Below are positions 14,458-34,558 of a stretch of DNA of 64,000 nt, piece after piece. The stretch is from Polyodon spathula (taxonomy: Eukaryota; Chordata; Actinopteri; Acipenseriformes; Polyodontidae): contig NC_054555.1 of the NCBI RefSeq assembly GCF_017654505.1, positions 5,076,835 through 5,140,834 on the forward strand, read 5' to 3'. Every line of letters begins with the position of its first letter. Within the stretch, counting starts at the first letter, position 1. The notes beneath the pieces were generated by a model. It was not told the origin of the DNA, did not search any database, and was given only the letters and a program-made list of their open reading frames with translations. The position numbers and the translations under genes were made by a program.

Positions 14458-17400
14458 TTTGTTAAAAGAGTGTTTTTCACAAAGTATATTATATTGAATG
14501 GGCCCTATTCACAAAGCTTTCACCTAAAGGATTCAGTTGCTATGAGATTTGAAACTGTTATTATGGAAACTAGAAATGGTAAGTCAATTTCTTTAAGATT
14601 ATTATAATGGAATATAATTAAGTAATAGCGGTTGCTTTGGACAAGAACTACAACAAAACCTGGATATAACCTAGATACTGTAGAAAAAGTTCAATATGCA
14701 AACTCTGAAGCAATTTAAAACTCCTCTTACAAGAATTAAACAATTCTAATGACTTTAAACAGCAGTGAAAAGAAAAGAGAATTTTTGAATGATACTTCTA
14801 ATTATTGTGCAGTTATTCAATTGTTGATATAAAAAATGAATCATATATAGTTAAGCTCTTGACCCATTTTAAGAGTGTTTGCACATTTAAAAAAGAAAAG
14901 ATGAATACCAAATACTTCATTTCATAATTCAAAGAACACTTCCAAATAGTCTCAAAGTTGTATGGTTGCAGTACTTGATTTCTACTGGGAGCTGTCCAGG
15001 TTACTGAATCCTTGTTTTAAAAGAAAGATATGGGGATTGATCTGTACACCTGGATCCATTTTGAGGATAACTGCCAGCTCTTGCTGTCATATCTAGCATG
15101 TGTGAAAAAGCCCAATCACTAATGCATCACCTCCCCCAGACTTGCATGAGTGTGTGCCAAGCCTAAGTGTACATTATACAACAAAAATAATGCCTTCATT
15201 CAGATCATTCTAATATGTCATACCCATACCAAGTTAGCCTTTAAGTTGCTTTTCATTTGCTTATACAAGACTCAAATGTAATCTTTTTCTGTTCCTTTTC
15301 TACGTTTCCTGAAACTTGTAGAATCCTTCTCGAGGAAATGCTACCAGATGCGCAGTGGAAAGCTATTGGCATCCACAGATTACCTGACACTCAGCACATT
15401 TCCTGTCAGAGTGACAGAGCTGCCTCTTGGGGAGATGTTTCTGTGCTGTATTCTTGACTTCTCAGACAGAAAGACAAAGGCAGAATCAATTCATTTAAAA
15501 GATTGCAGTGCCACTTCAGCGCTTTGTCTGAAATAATTAGGATTTTCGTTAGAGATGGGAGCAGAAGCATGCCTGCCTGGGAGGCAGGGTAATTGCAGCC
15601 TACAACCAAACATTGACTTATAACATGGTCCTAAAGTAACCATTTCAGATTTTTACTTTGGAATAGACCCTTTTTTTATTTCTTCCTGACTCAAGCAAAG
15701 ACATTGAACTGGATGTCCACATTCCGGATTGGGATAATTTGCTTGTCTTCAGCAAGATAGTTGCATCAAGCTTCAAACATTTATATATAAAAAACTCAAC
15801 TGAAAGTACTGGGGATATGAAATTAACAAACCCACTTCCACGGATAAATTAAATACTTTTTTTTTAATAGTAGCTGGTCATACATTACACAGTAGTTATG
15901 CACAGCACACATTTATTTATTAAGGTACTTATAATTTATTATAAATATGAATATGTTATATGCTGTCTATAGTTTGAATCCTAAAAATACAGTAATATAT
16001 AATCACACTTTACTAAGCAAGTAAGTACAGCATAATTAATGTATAATTGCGAACTACACACCTGTACTTAGTGAAACATAACATTTTCTGCATTTTTTTT
16101 TTTTTTTTTTTACCATAATTGGTTTTACACCAGTCTTGAGAATGAAAATTGTGCAGTCCTTGTTGGAACTATGTACAGTATATACTGGTATAACATGCAT
16201 AATTATATTGGCTATTTCTCTTACAGAACACTCAGCTGCAATATTTGGATATTCATTATTTAAGCAAATCTGTTTCTTATCACCCTCAGCAGCTTTCACT
16301 TATTCCCTCTGTGAAACAGGATTTGCCCTTCTAAATTTGCAATTTAACTGATAAGAACAAAAAAAGTACTTAAGGTGTTAAATGTTAGTTTTATCAGTGC
16401 TTGAAGCAAGAATTCTAAAAAATAACGTGACATTCTAAAAGAACTTTTATGTTTTGAGTATGTCTCTGACTTACCCAGCAAATCTTTTATTAGTTTATAA
16501 AGAATATAGTTTGTATGATCATGTATTTTCTCTCCTTATATTTTTTTTTTTATATTTTTTATTCTAGTTCATGGGTGTGCCATATCTCTTTTACTCACTT
16601 CCACTCCTCACTACAGTCCTTGAAAGGCCATTAAAATAAACAGTTTTAAGTTCCCATCTTACAGTGCACTAATCCAGTACACATACAATGCATACTACCT
16701 TATTGTATTGCTACTTATCAATCAGATTGTATTGCTTCATAACTATAAATACTCTAAATTCTAAGATAAATTGACAAAAAAAAAAACATCTTCATTGGTT
16801 TGTGATTCTGCAGCATAATCTTGACTAGTGTAAAATAAACTATCTTGATTGACAGTCCAGATTCCTTGTTATATGCTCTGCAGTCAAACTGCTCCACTGA
16901 TTGATCCCCAAGACCCTGAACAAACTACAAACTTCCTTTCACAGTTTTACAGTCCTGACAATGAAAGAAAAAACACCTTATTATTGTGACTGGTACCCAC
17001 ATGGACCGTTAACATTCAAAGCTAACACATCTTATTAAGATCTTCTTTTGTGAGACTGATTGCTTTGAAAAACACCATGGGCCTCAAAACATGCAATAAA
17101 TGTATTTATTCAGAAGTATGGATATATTTTTTACTTCATACAGTACATTTTTACTTTTGTGTACAGTATGCTTGCATGCACTGTATAGAAACCTACAGTA
17201 GTCCTTTTTCGGGTTATGTACTTTTTTGACTGTCACCTCGGAAGGGGTTGAATCCCTGTCTGTTTATTACAGTGTCAATGAAAGTCATTCTGATGGGGAA
17301 AAGCTGCTACCAAAGTGCTCCTGTGCTTGTCAGTTTCTGTCTTTGGCTTGTCATGCAGGTTCATACTGAGCCAGCTTTTTAATCCCACCTGAGATAACAT

Positions 17401-20400
17401 TTGATCTCAATTCCAGTAAGTAATCACAAATGGACATATCCTGAATCTATTTAGCTATAGATCCATCTTTCTTGTACATCCATACCCCCTTTCCATTGTT
17501 CTGGAAATGAATGCAATACCAAATGCTGCCCCTAGATGCTCTCCCACACAGTTGTAACTTAATTGTGATTCCTTCAGCAATTCCAACCAAAATCTGCATT
17601 ACAACAACCTCAGATTTCTGTTGCCACATGGATTATCCAGTTAACCAAAATGAGTCACTGGTTCTTATGGATTGCCACCATGGCCAGCCTTGACTTTTGA
17701 ATCATTAACAACATAATTTGTCAAAATACACAGAATAATGTATATGAATACCTGTACTGGGCGTATTGTTTGGTGTGCACTGGATAAAAGAAAACATGTT
17801 TTCAGTGGTAGAAGAAACTGTATGGCAAAGCCTAGTTTGTCAGTCCTTGTACAGGTTTAAATTGTTTTTTTTTCACATCATTGATAACTGGAGGCATCTA
17901 AAATATTTGCTTTGAGGAAATGGTAGCAATTCACCATATGATGCTACTGTCATTAGCCAAGATATGCTATGACATGGGACACTGACATAAGGATGTTTTA
18001 AGGTGGTATTGCTAAATTATAGTGGAGGTATTTATATGTAGGTTTGAACTTTACCTTTGCTTCATTTTTTTAAAAGCTGACTGAAACATCAAAATTATAT
18101 TAGACAGACCCCTTTCATCCAGAAAAAAAAAATCGAGCAAACAGGCATATAACAAATTATATTGTAAGAAATATTATTTCTAAAATGTGTTTCAAATTTA
18201 AGTTCTTACGATAGTTTGCAAACCAAATTCAGAATTGCCGTGTAATCAAAATCATACAGATTCTGTCTGATTTTCCTGTACACATTTTGATAAATATGTG
18301 TTTTCATTTTTTTTCAGTCACTGCAATATTACAGAAGCTCTATTTATAAACAAGCCACACAGGATAGGAGGACAGTGTCAAAACACAACAGTGAGTTGAT
18401 TCAACAAATGTGCCCCCACCCCCCCCCACACACACACACACAAACACACAAAATAAAATCTAGTTTGTCAACAGAAACCATTTCGTATTTGTAAAAAAAT
18501 AAAGAATATAAGTGGCCAGCATACATTCAGTAATAAAAACCCTGTTTAAAAAATGTATTTAAAAATATGTAAAATGTATTTGTCAGGATGATAGCTCTAA
18601 GGCTTTAAAAGACAATGGAACATAAATGAGAGTTCATTGTTATGTCATCTGCAAGTAGCTCCATTCTTTGCTGTTGTTCACCTTGGAAGCAGCAATGCTG
18701 CAAATATTATACTGCTTAGAATGATGAGCTGGTTGGTATGATGTTAGAATCCAGGCCAGAAGGTAGGTACAATTGCAGCTCATTCATTTTGTTACCCTCT
18801 GCTTCAGGCCATACGTACCCTAGATCCATAGTCCTGCAAAGCTCAGCACCTTCCGCTCTGGAAGATTCCCAGCACTAGGGATGTTACTTAAAGGTTCAGT
18901 TCTCATTCAGTCAGGTAGTTCTGCTAAATACATTCAGTAATGTATTTATTTTTAACACTGTATTCTGGGAACATGTTTAAATAATCAGACATATTCTATA
19001 GAGACACATAGCATTCAAACCACTTCTTTCCTGGGAAAATAACTGAACGTGACCCTATGGCTGTGGCTACTTTATATATCTCAAATTCAGTGTATTTTCT
19101 AGTAACCCAATATAATCTAGTGGCCCCAGGGATTAAAAAATAACCAACCAATCAACTTTTTCCAAGTCCCTGTAGAAGGGTGGTGGGTAATTCACTGACC
19201 GCTGCCCTCCTCTTGCAGCACGATGAACATGCCAGCAGAGTCAATACAGATCTCCCCCCTGTTACAGTCCCATTAAAAGGTTAACCTTTTATAGATCTTT
19301 AGACATATGGTGGTTGGTAGCCATTTTAAAGTATTTTGAACATACACGGAATGTAATTTACTGACAGGATCTTTTTGGGTATTTAAGATTTAAAAAAAAA
19401 AAAAAAATTCCATATGTCTCTTGTGGACTTTGAACTCTAGAATGTGATGTTTTGTTTGGCACCATTGACTATACAAAGACTATCACCACCAGTTATTCCC
19501 AAACCCTGAATTTCCAATTATTTTAATAGACCTTAATAACCATAATCCTTGTTATAACTTCCTTCCATGACCTGCTGACTCTCCATTGAGCCCCTTCAGC
19601 AGTTTGATAATATGATTGGCCATTTACATTTATGGTGTTTTGTCCCCCTGTGATAATTATTTTTTGGTTATATAGAATGCATGTGGTTCTCAATCTGCTA
19701 CTGCTGTAACTCACCCCCCACTGTACAGTATATAGCTTTTTATCCTGTTGTTTGTTACTCAGTTAAAAGCAAAGCATTTGTTGGATTATCACACCTCACT
19801 TCTCTGTGAATGGAATGCTTTAGCGTATGCATAAAGCGCATTAGATAACGGTACTAGCATTATAATCAAACTCTAGGGTGTAGAAGCCATCGTGTACATT
19901 ATTACTGGGTCCATAATTACTGAATTCGTCTTCAACTGCCTCACTCTAGTCAGCAAAAGCATTCTAAAGCTATCAGGTGAAATTGCCATACACTCGGACA
20001 CATTGAATCAGATGAATGTTTCTAGTACAGAAACAGTTTATTTGTATCTAATCTCAATTGTTTAATTTTGTTCTGGTCTCTTCTCAAGTCAGATGCGGGG
20101 ACCTGATTAATCAAATAACATTAGATACGGTGTGTCTATTAAATAATACATTTGAATCTACTTAGGTGTTGATTGTCATGCAGCAGGAGCGATTCTCTTT
20201 CATGTTATTTTGATTTAAATTACAAAATTACCCAAACGAAAAATAACCTTTTATTAATATTAATAACCTTTTATTAAACCTTTTATAAAGTTTTTTTTAA
20301 TTTTTTTTTTATTTTAATGGAACTATACATTGAAATACAATCGATGTGCTATTTAATTGGGTTAACTACACTAATGATGTTTATAGATATCTGACATTGA

Positions 20401-22017
20401 CAGGGTTTCGCTGAAATGTAGCATATATATAAAACAATCTGTTTTGTTGGATTTACCTGATCTATAAACGACAGTGTGCTTTTCAGCCTTTTATGTTTGT
20501 TTTATCTTTACCTTACAAAGCCCAGGTTTTGTGAGGATGAATCATTAGACAAAAAAAATAGAAAAACAAATAGATGGCTCATTATAAAGTGTCCAGATGG
20601 TCTTTATAACAGTCAAATCCGACGATGTGCCATCTGTGATAACAAAAATAAATTCATTAAGCATACACTTCTGTTTAAAAGTGTTACTTGGTTGAATATT
20701 TGAAAACCTCTCCCATTCTAAACCATTTGGGGTTACTCCTAAGTTTCCTCCTCCTAAGGCACTTTTAAGGCACTTTTAAGACAATATTTATTACCTGGAC
20801 TTACCAAAAGACACCATCTCATGGAGTATCATCTACTACTGCCACTGGAGGATTCAGACAAAAAAATACAACAGCACTTTGCATTGGTTTCCATTAGCAG
20901 TGACATTTCCACAGCACTGTATTCTCGAATGTGGTAAAAAGTTACTAAAATTGTATAAAAATTTAATTAAATATGCTACACCTTTGGACAATTTGATTGA
21001 ATATGGCTATAAAAAAAGATAAATAATAGAAGTTGTATATTTTTTTACTTGAATGGCTCCTGGGAAACATCTTCAAATATATTGGCTCAAAACTTGGTTT
21101 CTTTGTGATCATTAAAAGAGTATATAACCGTCATGTTACTGCAAATGTAATCAGCTGCAGTCAGTGCTTAATGACCGACTCCTCACTGTCGGGGATTAGA
21201 GATCACTTTCAGCTCATAAAGACTACCATGATTATCTTATAGTTTGATGTGATTCATCATACTGCCACGGAACTTTCCCTCCTGTAATCTGTCTCCCAAA
21301 GACATGCCACTTAACTCAGGTAATGATACCTACTGCTGCTAGGATTTCTCCCCTCAACCCCTATACCACCCCCTCACATATCATTTAAAACTGTATGAAC
21401 TTTATACAAATTGATTGCGTAAAAAACTATTCTTTGAGGCCATATGACCAAATTGACTGTGGTGTTCAATTTCTTACTCCTGGATACTCCTGGGTCCCTA
21501 AACTGACATGGAAATGTACTAAGGCAGACTGGGACCTCCTTGTGGAAATTATTTTGTGTCTGTCGCTGGGTAAAGTCAATTCAACAAATTAATGTGTCTG
21601 ATAACATATTAGAAAAAGCGGGAAAAGCACATCATCCTATTCAATGACTACATTGTACACTTAAAAGAAATAATCACAGTGAAGAATGGTGCATATTAAA
21701 GCCTAGATAGTGGTTAATTCCTTTCTAAAGCTACATTTTTAAATGTAACTCGAGGAAAAACTTTAGTTAAATCAATCAAAGAGCATCAACAGCACATTAT
21801 TTCAAAGACAATGAAATTGAAATGAAATAAAATGTGCTAAAGAAAATGTGCTAACGAACCAGTTTTTGCATCTTTTTCTTTTTTTTTTTATTGCTGAATG
21901 TATTCCAGAATGTACGGACATGTTATAAAGTAATTCTGCCATTTACCATGCTTCTTGTCTGCTTGTATGAGCTAGGTTTGCTATACTTTAACAATGGTAC
22001 ATAGTTTCTTGAATTGA

Positions 22018-22090
<73 letters not shown>

Positions 22091-23550
22091 ATTAAACAGG
22101 TCAGTTTTTTCCAGAAATAACTCCGTTTTCACAGCTGAAAGTCGAAAGGTTTTTTTGTCAGACAGGGGATATTCATCATGTTAAGTTTACTGTAGGATGG
22201 AGGTACAACACCACTATCAATAACAAACTACACACAAAAAAAAAAATGTAATTGACTTTTCCTCAGGGCTCTACCTTAACAGCAGGGCAGATGCAATACA
22301 TAACAAAGACATAATCAGTAAAATACACATTGAAAAATCATTAAAGCACTTTTTAGACACATTTTTCATTGTATTAACCTTTAAGGTGGTCATAACCATA
22401 TCTAGTGTTTCATTAAAATGGCATTAAAGTACAGTTCAATAGCATTGCCATGCATGGTTTTGTAAAGCTGCGTGAAGATGGAGATACTCTTGTTACACCT
22501 GCATTTATCACCATGGATTTTAAGTGCTAATATTTATGTGCTAATAGATTCCACATTTACAAACATCAATCTAAACATAATTTTAAAATCTTTTCTTTTC
22601 ATGTATACTTTCTTTTTCTTCTCTGTCAAGAGACTGCCACACTCTGATAGTGATGAGTGATATTAGTTCTGTCACCCTCGGGTTGCTATTAAACTTGTAT
22701 CCCCAGAGGTTTCTGTTACATAATTGGGTGTTTTCATGCCTCCAATAAAAGAGAAGCTTGTCTTCTCAAAAATACAATTCTGTCTTCTAAATGGTTGAAA
22801 CAGCACAACATACTAATGCAAGATTATGTGATATGTGACAGGGTTATTATTTGCTCCACAAGTGTATCAGGAACAACTGCAAAAATTATAAACACGGGCA
22901 ATAGAGATCTCAACAAACATGTATATAAGATTCAAATGTTATTTGTGCACAAAAAAGTTCCTTTTCGATGTGAGGTGCTGGCCAAAAGATACGTAATGTT
23001 TAAACAAGTGTCTCTGCATTAGTGAGAATTGTCTATTTGTGTTTTGAAATTACACTTGGTATCTCATTTTGTGGATGTCTCTTTTGTTGCTGGCAAATAA
23101 AGCTTATTCTGAAGCCACAACTGCTGATTTCTGACGACCCAGGTTAAATGAGTCAGGACCTCATAACTTGCTGAACCATGCTAAAGATTAGAGGCGAGAG
23201 ATCAAGTTCTCAGATCTAAAGAGTGTTAGAAACTAAACTCAAATGAGGTCAGCGTTCACCACGCTTTAGTGCTACCCTTCCATTTCTGAATGTTATCTGT
23301 TTTTATTCAGTGAGATCTAAACTGGAAATACTGTGCCACAAGTTTTTTTTCTTCACTATGATTAGACGCAGCAGAGTGCATTTAGTGGTGCTTAGAGTGG
23401 TAATGTGAAAAAAGCCACAGAAAGATAGATGTGTGTGCAAATTATATTGTGAAGTGGCTGCTAATCAGAAGGGGTCAGAACAGAATCACTTCAATGTAAT
23501 TAAACACATATGTCATTTGGTTGGTACATAGCAAGGAGTTACATTGTCAA
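14458..23550. other. No gene seen
   Basis: AT-rich unique sequence, a poly-C/(CA)n patch near 18418-18450, and the (TA)n tract at 22022. No recognised protein family in the short frames. Confidence 0.5.
22022..22088. repeat. (TA)n microsatellite
   Basis: Uninterrupted alternating TA. Confidence 0.95.
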
Positions 23551-24144
23551 AAAGTATTATATAGTGCTCCCTCTCATTCTGCTAAAGTATTCTATAGTGC
23601 TCCCTCTCGTTCTGCTAAAGTATTATATAGTGCTCCCTCTCGTTCTGCTAAAGTATTATATAGTGCTCCCTCTCGTTCTGCTAAAGTATTATATAGTTCT
23701 CCCTCTCGTTCTGCTAAAGTTTTATATAGTGCTCCCTCTCGTTCTGCTAAAGTATTATATAGAGCTCCCTCTCGTTCTGCTAAAGTATTATATAGTGCTC
23801 CCTCTCGTTCTGCTAAAGTATTATATAGTGCTCCCTCTCGTTCTGCTAAAGTATTATATAGTGCTCCCTCTCGTTCTGCTAAAGTATTATATAGAGCTCC
23901 CTCTCGTTCTGCTAAAGTATTATATAGAGCTCCCTCTCGTTCTGCTAAAGTATTATATAGTGCTCCCTCTCGTTCTGCTAAAGTATTATATAGTGCTCCC
24001 TCTCGTTCTGCTAAAGTATTCTATAGTGCTCCCTCTCGTTCTGCTAAAGTATTCTATAGTGCTCCCTCTCGTTCTGCTAAAGTATTCTATAGTGCTCCCT
24101 CTTGTTCTGCTAAAGTATTATATAGTGCTCCCACTCATTCTGCT
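23551..24144 (+). repeat. 33-bp minisatellite, 18 units
   Basis: Eighteen tandem units of exactly 33 bp, type AAAGTATTATATAGTGCTCC then CTCTCGTTCTGCT. Units differ only by substitutions (TATTCTATA variants mainly near both ends, TAGAGCTCC variants in the middle) with no indels. Because 33 is a multiple of three, two frames stay open through the array (11-residue periods KVLYSAPSRSA and KYYIVLPLVLL). I infer a non-coding tandem array: no splice context, no signal and no known family. Confidence 0.95.
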
Positions 24145-24480
24145 ATTAGACTTACACATAGACCAAACAATGAATTAGTCTAACGTAGTCCAACTGTGAA
24201 TTGTGGTGGGAACGTTATGCAATTTATGTACTAACCTCTGAGCTGTCTGTACATGTGTTTGTTTAGCCTGTGTGACTTAAAAAGGGATTATATTAATGTA
24301 ATAAGGAGTTTGAAGCTTATATCTTTTTAAAAGTTTAAGAATTGTTCAATATAAGTCTAGACATTTCTTTTACTCTTCACCTGCATCCTGTTATTGCTAA
24401 GTGAAGAGAGTCTAAAGCAGGACAGGAATGCCCAAATATAGTTAGCCTTTTCTTTTATTTTTGTAACCGCAAGAAGCCTA

Positions 24481-25163
24481 TGTGACAAGACAGAGATGGT
24501 CACGGAGCCAGGAAGAACAAAACTGCTTGCTAAAAGTTAATTATAAGTAGTTATGATATTAGTTATATGATAATTTGATGGGGCACTTTAATGCTGCTAC
24601 TGCTATGGTTGTTTAAGGTTTCCATGCTCAGGTTTAAATGCTATTACGGGTTATAAGATTTAGGTATAATATAATAATAATGTGTTATTATCAATAGTTG
24701 TCTGTGAATATACTTCCTCTTTCTACTTGAAGGACAGGTTGCCTTTATAAGGCATGGAAAAGTACTGACATTTAGCTAGACAGAGGAAGTTCTATTTTAT
24801 AGCAACCGCAAGCTGCTTCCGTGGCACTTCACAAGAAATGTCACCGACTAATTTTTTATTTTAGGGGGGCTTGCAATTTAAATAAGTTGTTATGATTGGT
24901 CTCATTTTAATTTTCCAAGTTGTTGCTATCCACTAATATTGAGTTAAGCTTCTGTGATTGGCTTGCAATAACTATAGGTTACAAGGTATATATTATGCTT
25001 ACTGACTGCGTGAAGTCAGAACTTTGCTCGGTTTCCTAACACCTGCGTGTGTTGAGATTGTTCTCAGGTTTGCAAACTTTAACTATTAAACTTATTTACT
25101 CAAACTTGTTGTCTTGTTGAATCTCTGCCCTGCAGGAAGTTGAGAGATAAAACTTCCATCACA
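24481..25163 (+). mobile_element. Candidate solo LTR of a retroelement
   Basis: The segment begins TGTGACAAGACAGAG and ends AAACTTCCATCACA, giving TG...CA ends with a short TGTGA/TCACA inverted match. Inside are CCAAT-type boxes (GATTGGTCTC, GATTGGCTTG), a TATA-like GGTATATATTATG near 24985, and ATTAAACTTATT near 25085 as a possible polyadenylation signal, in promoter-then-polyA order. No primer-binding site or gag/pol sequence follows, and I could not find matching target duplications. The boundaries are tentative. Confidence 0.4.
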
Positions 25164-25317
25164 GAATGTACCCAATTAGTTCGAGTTGAGTATATAAAAA
25201 ACTTGAATTTAAAAGCAGAATATAGTGAAATTTAATTAAATAATTTTAGAAATCTTTAAACAATTTTTTATGCCCCACAAAAGAGCGTCCAAGGTTGTGA
25301 TTCGTTAAGCAACTTCT

Positions 25318-25318
25318 A

Positions 25319-25383
<65 letters not shown>
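25318..25383. repeat. (AAT)n microsatellite
   Basis: About 20 AAT units. Confidence 0.95.
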
Positions 25384-25384
<1 letters not shown>

Positions 25385-25618
25385 CTGCACAATGATAATA
25401 AACGTGTTAGCAATAAAACAAAACATACATGTGTATATCATGGGAATGGCAGAATTATAAGTGTATTGATCTCTAAATGTAATGATCTCACACACATAAA
25501 TGTATTGATCTGATCATGGTACTACACATTTTAATTAACACATTTTTTCCTTCTACCAGGCACTGGCTGATGCATAGGTTAGTGATTAAAGTTTAGCATG
25601 TTTAGAATATACTGGATG

Positions 25619-31130
<5,512 letters not shown>

Positions 31131-31393
31131 TTAGGAGGTTGTGTGGTCCAGTGGTTAAAGAAAAGGGCTTGTAACCCAAAGGGACCCCGTTCAAATTCTG
31201 GCTCACTCGTTGACTCGTCGTGTGACCATGAGCAAGGCACTCAACCTCCTTATGCTCTGTCTTTTGGATGAGACATTGTTTTTAGTGACTGTACAGCTGA
31301 TGTATAGTTCACACACACTAGTCTCTGTAAGTTGCCTTAGATAAAGGTGCCTGCTAAAAAAAAAAAAAAATAATAATAATAAAATAATAATGT
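31131..31393 (+). repeat. tRNA-derived SINE, different tail subfamily
   Basis: The head is GTGTGGTCCAGTGGTTAAAG with B-box CCGTTCAAATTC. The body GCACTCAACCTCCTTATGCT is shared with the other copies, but the tail is GTTGCCTTAGATAAAGGTGC and CTGCTAAA followed by poly-A and (AAT)n. This is the common fish tail type with GATAAAGGCGTCTGCTAAA. Sequence of this form is, from memory, frequent in sturgeon and paddlefish. Confidence 0.85.
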
Positions 31394-32111
31394 ATTACAG
31401 TGAAGCTACGTCTTGGTTGGTCCCCACCACTACTCTCATTTTATCTTGGACGAGAACCGAATTCAATATTAGCATGAAGCAAATACCAGCTACTCTAAGG
31501 GGATACAAATCTAATAAAATATATTTTAACTGATACAAACATTGAAGGGTTTAGATTGTAGAACAGTTCTGTGGTTTTGGGTATATGTTCCATATTAAAT
31601 ATGTTTTCTAAGTTGATATTAGATGCTTGAAATCAAAGCTAATTAACTCTAAAAATGAATGCAATTGCAATAATGTATGTCCTTTACTCTAGTTATTGCT
31701 ACTTCTAAACATGTTTTTGCTGATCTCCTAAACATAACGTCAATTAACTTGACATTTTGATATGCTATCTACCTCATTAAAATATACAGTGAAATGCCAA
31801 CAGCCTACAGGCTGGAGTTTGCAATGTAAGTTCTGGGTGAGAACTGGGTTCATGCCATTCTGGCATCACTGCTGTAGCCACCAGAGGTTTAATTACCAGC
31901 AGAATGAGAGAGCTATAGAGAGAGGAGAACACTATGGAGGTTCCTTTTGAAGTTGGAGGGCAGATATTTTACCCCAATGACTTGACTGTTGAGTAAATGC
32001 AAATTGCACAAAGGGATAAAATAAGGAAGAGCTGATACTATTTTGAATCTACCGCTTGGGAGAGCCATTTAGCTACATGCCATATCATTGAACAGTTAAT
32101 GTATTTTGTGA

Positions 32112-32288
32112 AGAGGTACTGAGATGGGCCAGTCTCAGTGCAAACATTTTGCATTTTCATGGCGACAGTTCACAAAGTGGGCCCCCACCTTCACCCCCAA
32201 ATAAAAAATGCGGTTCTCTCAAAAAGCTTTTCATAATCATATCGCCCCTAGCTAAACCGGATATGTTTGTCTGACTGAGGTGTCGGGT

Positions 32289-32320
<32 letters not shown>

Positions 32321-33040
32321 AACACATACATACACTTATAGGTTTCAATGTATTTTAAATGTAGAAATAATTGCGCTGTAATAACACTAATGTGTTTTGA
32401 GTAGGCTACACAGTATAGTATGTAAAAATAAATCTGTAATGTAGGGCAATACAGTATACAGCTGCCACAGTCCCCTGAAAGGACCCAGAGGCTTCTCTGG
32501 GTGGCAGGCTCTAGGCCATATTTTAAATCAGACAGCAGCTCCAGAAGTAAGTGGCTGCCAAGTCTCTACCTGTGTTTATTTAGTCTCCCTCGAAGAGGAT
32601 AATGCTGGTACGAAATTCTACAAATCACTTGTTCTTGCTGAAGACAATGTCTTATTCTTGATACAATCACAGCAGCCATGGTTAGGGGATAGTGTTTTTC
32701 ATATTGCCTTTTAAAGGTTTGTTAATTGCGACTGTTTAAAACGTGCTTTCAAAAGTTCTCAACAAATTGATGCAATTGTAAGTCTCCTAATTGTTGGCAG
32801 CTTTAGTTCATCTCATTATAATATTTGAAAACCCTCTTTTGCATCTCCACATCAGTTTTGTTATGTAGAAATTACATATTCATTACATATTCATCTAAGG
32901 CTGCTGCCGCAAAGCATTCCCTAAAAATCAGTAACAGCACTGCGCTTGTTCAGTACATTTCACCCGAGACTTCCGACTGATTTGCAACTGTTTTTCAACT
33001 ATTGCGACAGCCACAACACTTTAGTACATCTACCCCACAG
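32112..33040 (+). mobile_element. Terminal-inverted-repeat element, copy B
   Basis: The right end is TTTAGTACATCTACCCCACAG. The left part (ACTGAGATGGGCCAGT, GTGCAAAC, TTGCATTTTCAT) matches the reverse complement of the right part of 13800-14457, as do CCACCTTCACCCC, AAAAGCTTTTC, GTTTGTCTG and ATGTATTTTAAAT further in. The left terminus CTGTGGGGTAGATG is not intact here. It has no transposase frame, and an (AAAT)n run lies at 32292-32322. Confidence 0.55.
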
Positions 33041-34558
33041 TGCATAATTGTGGAAATAAAATGTTTTACAATGTAAGTACAGCAAATCGAAAAGCTCTAT
33101 GGAAAGGCATATATGTAATAAGATATGTAAGTTTTGAAAAATAGTTTGTTGTCGGAAATCTATGTCAATATAAGGTGCAGTTTGTGGATTTTCGTTTTAA
33201 TATATCTACATATGCATATATTTATTGTAATAAAAAATAAGCCCAAAATAAATAAATAAATAAATAAACAAATGAATGTTAAGCTGATTCATGGAAAAGA
33301 AACACACACAGTAAATGAACACATTTTAATTTGTATCTTCAATGAAATAAAATTTACTAAAAAAAACAAAACAAAAAAAAAACCTCAGTTTCCTAGCAGC
33401 TGTCTTCAAATCACAAATAATTGCTGTAGTTAGATTTGTTTTTATTCTTTAATCTGCACTGTTATCTACACTGTTATAATCAATATAGGTCCAAATTAAT
33501 GAGGGAAAGGTCTGGATTATGACCTCCAACTTTATACTTGGAAGGGTCAACTGGACAAATAATGAAGCAAAAACATCAGAACAAGATGCCTTCTTGCCTC
33601 TAGAGGTTAGTGTGGTAGCCAGTTGCTCTACTTTTCTCAAATGGGACCTAGTTAATTACCATGTGATCATTATAAAGGCATCAATTAAGAGTCTGACATT
33701 TTGGTACTTTTTTTTAATATGATGTTGTTTATTTTGTTTACCTGCATTTATTGAGAGTAAATGTATTTATTGTTTATTTAAATTGCACTTTATATAGTCC
33801 CCTTTGATTTTGTTGAAAGCTATTTAAATGATACTGTCTGTTCTGTATATCAGGCGTTTCACAATTCAGTGTTATTTACAATGCTTATATGCCTCACAGA
33901 ATTACCACAATGCAATGTCACTCATGCTAACAGCAGGACAGAATTGCCATATCAATCTACATATTTATAGAGATACACCATAGAAAATCATTCTGATAAT
34001 CTTGTGCTGGGCTACTTTTTTCAACTGCTTAAACCATATTGGGCATTGCTAAGGTCCTCTGAGAAATGATACCGGTAATATCATAACAAAAATGACCTTT
34101 CTGAGACGCTGTATAGACCCACAATTAAACTGTTTATTCATAAACCATTTTTAAAATGTTTCATCTCTGTTGGTTCCTATCCATGTTCTTTGTATTTGTA
34201 GTGATGGATTCTGTCAGCCCAATTTGCAACAAGTGTAACAATGGTACCTTTCTCCATCAAAGCAAGTTGGAGAGATCGATTTCTATCACTGAGGCTGACA
34301 GTCTCCCAGTTCAAACCGTTTTGACCTGGGCTGCTGCCCATGGAAACAAACAGGAATTATTTTATTACCAGTGATAAATGGCAATGTGGTATTTATTGGT
34401 AATGTATGTGTAGATGTATCTAAATGAGTTCCTGGAGCTCTGGAAAACTATGCCCTACTATTTATTTTTGCCAATATGTCTCTCAATACATTCTCTTCAG
34501 ATAACACACACTCAATTATAAGTGTATTGCTGTTAGATATTGTTTATTAGATTAACTG

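Noticed and set aside
15970..16075. Possible short inverted pair around ACTTTACTAAGCAAGTAAGTAC
   Set aside because: The arms do not pair well enough and no flanking duplication is visible.
23510..24183. Two overlapping frames of 220-222 codons with 11-residue repeats
   Set aside because: They arise because a 33-bp tandem unit without stops keeps any frame open; there is no known family, splice context or sign of selection.
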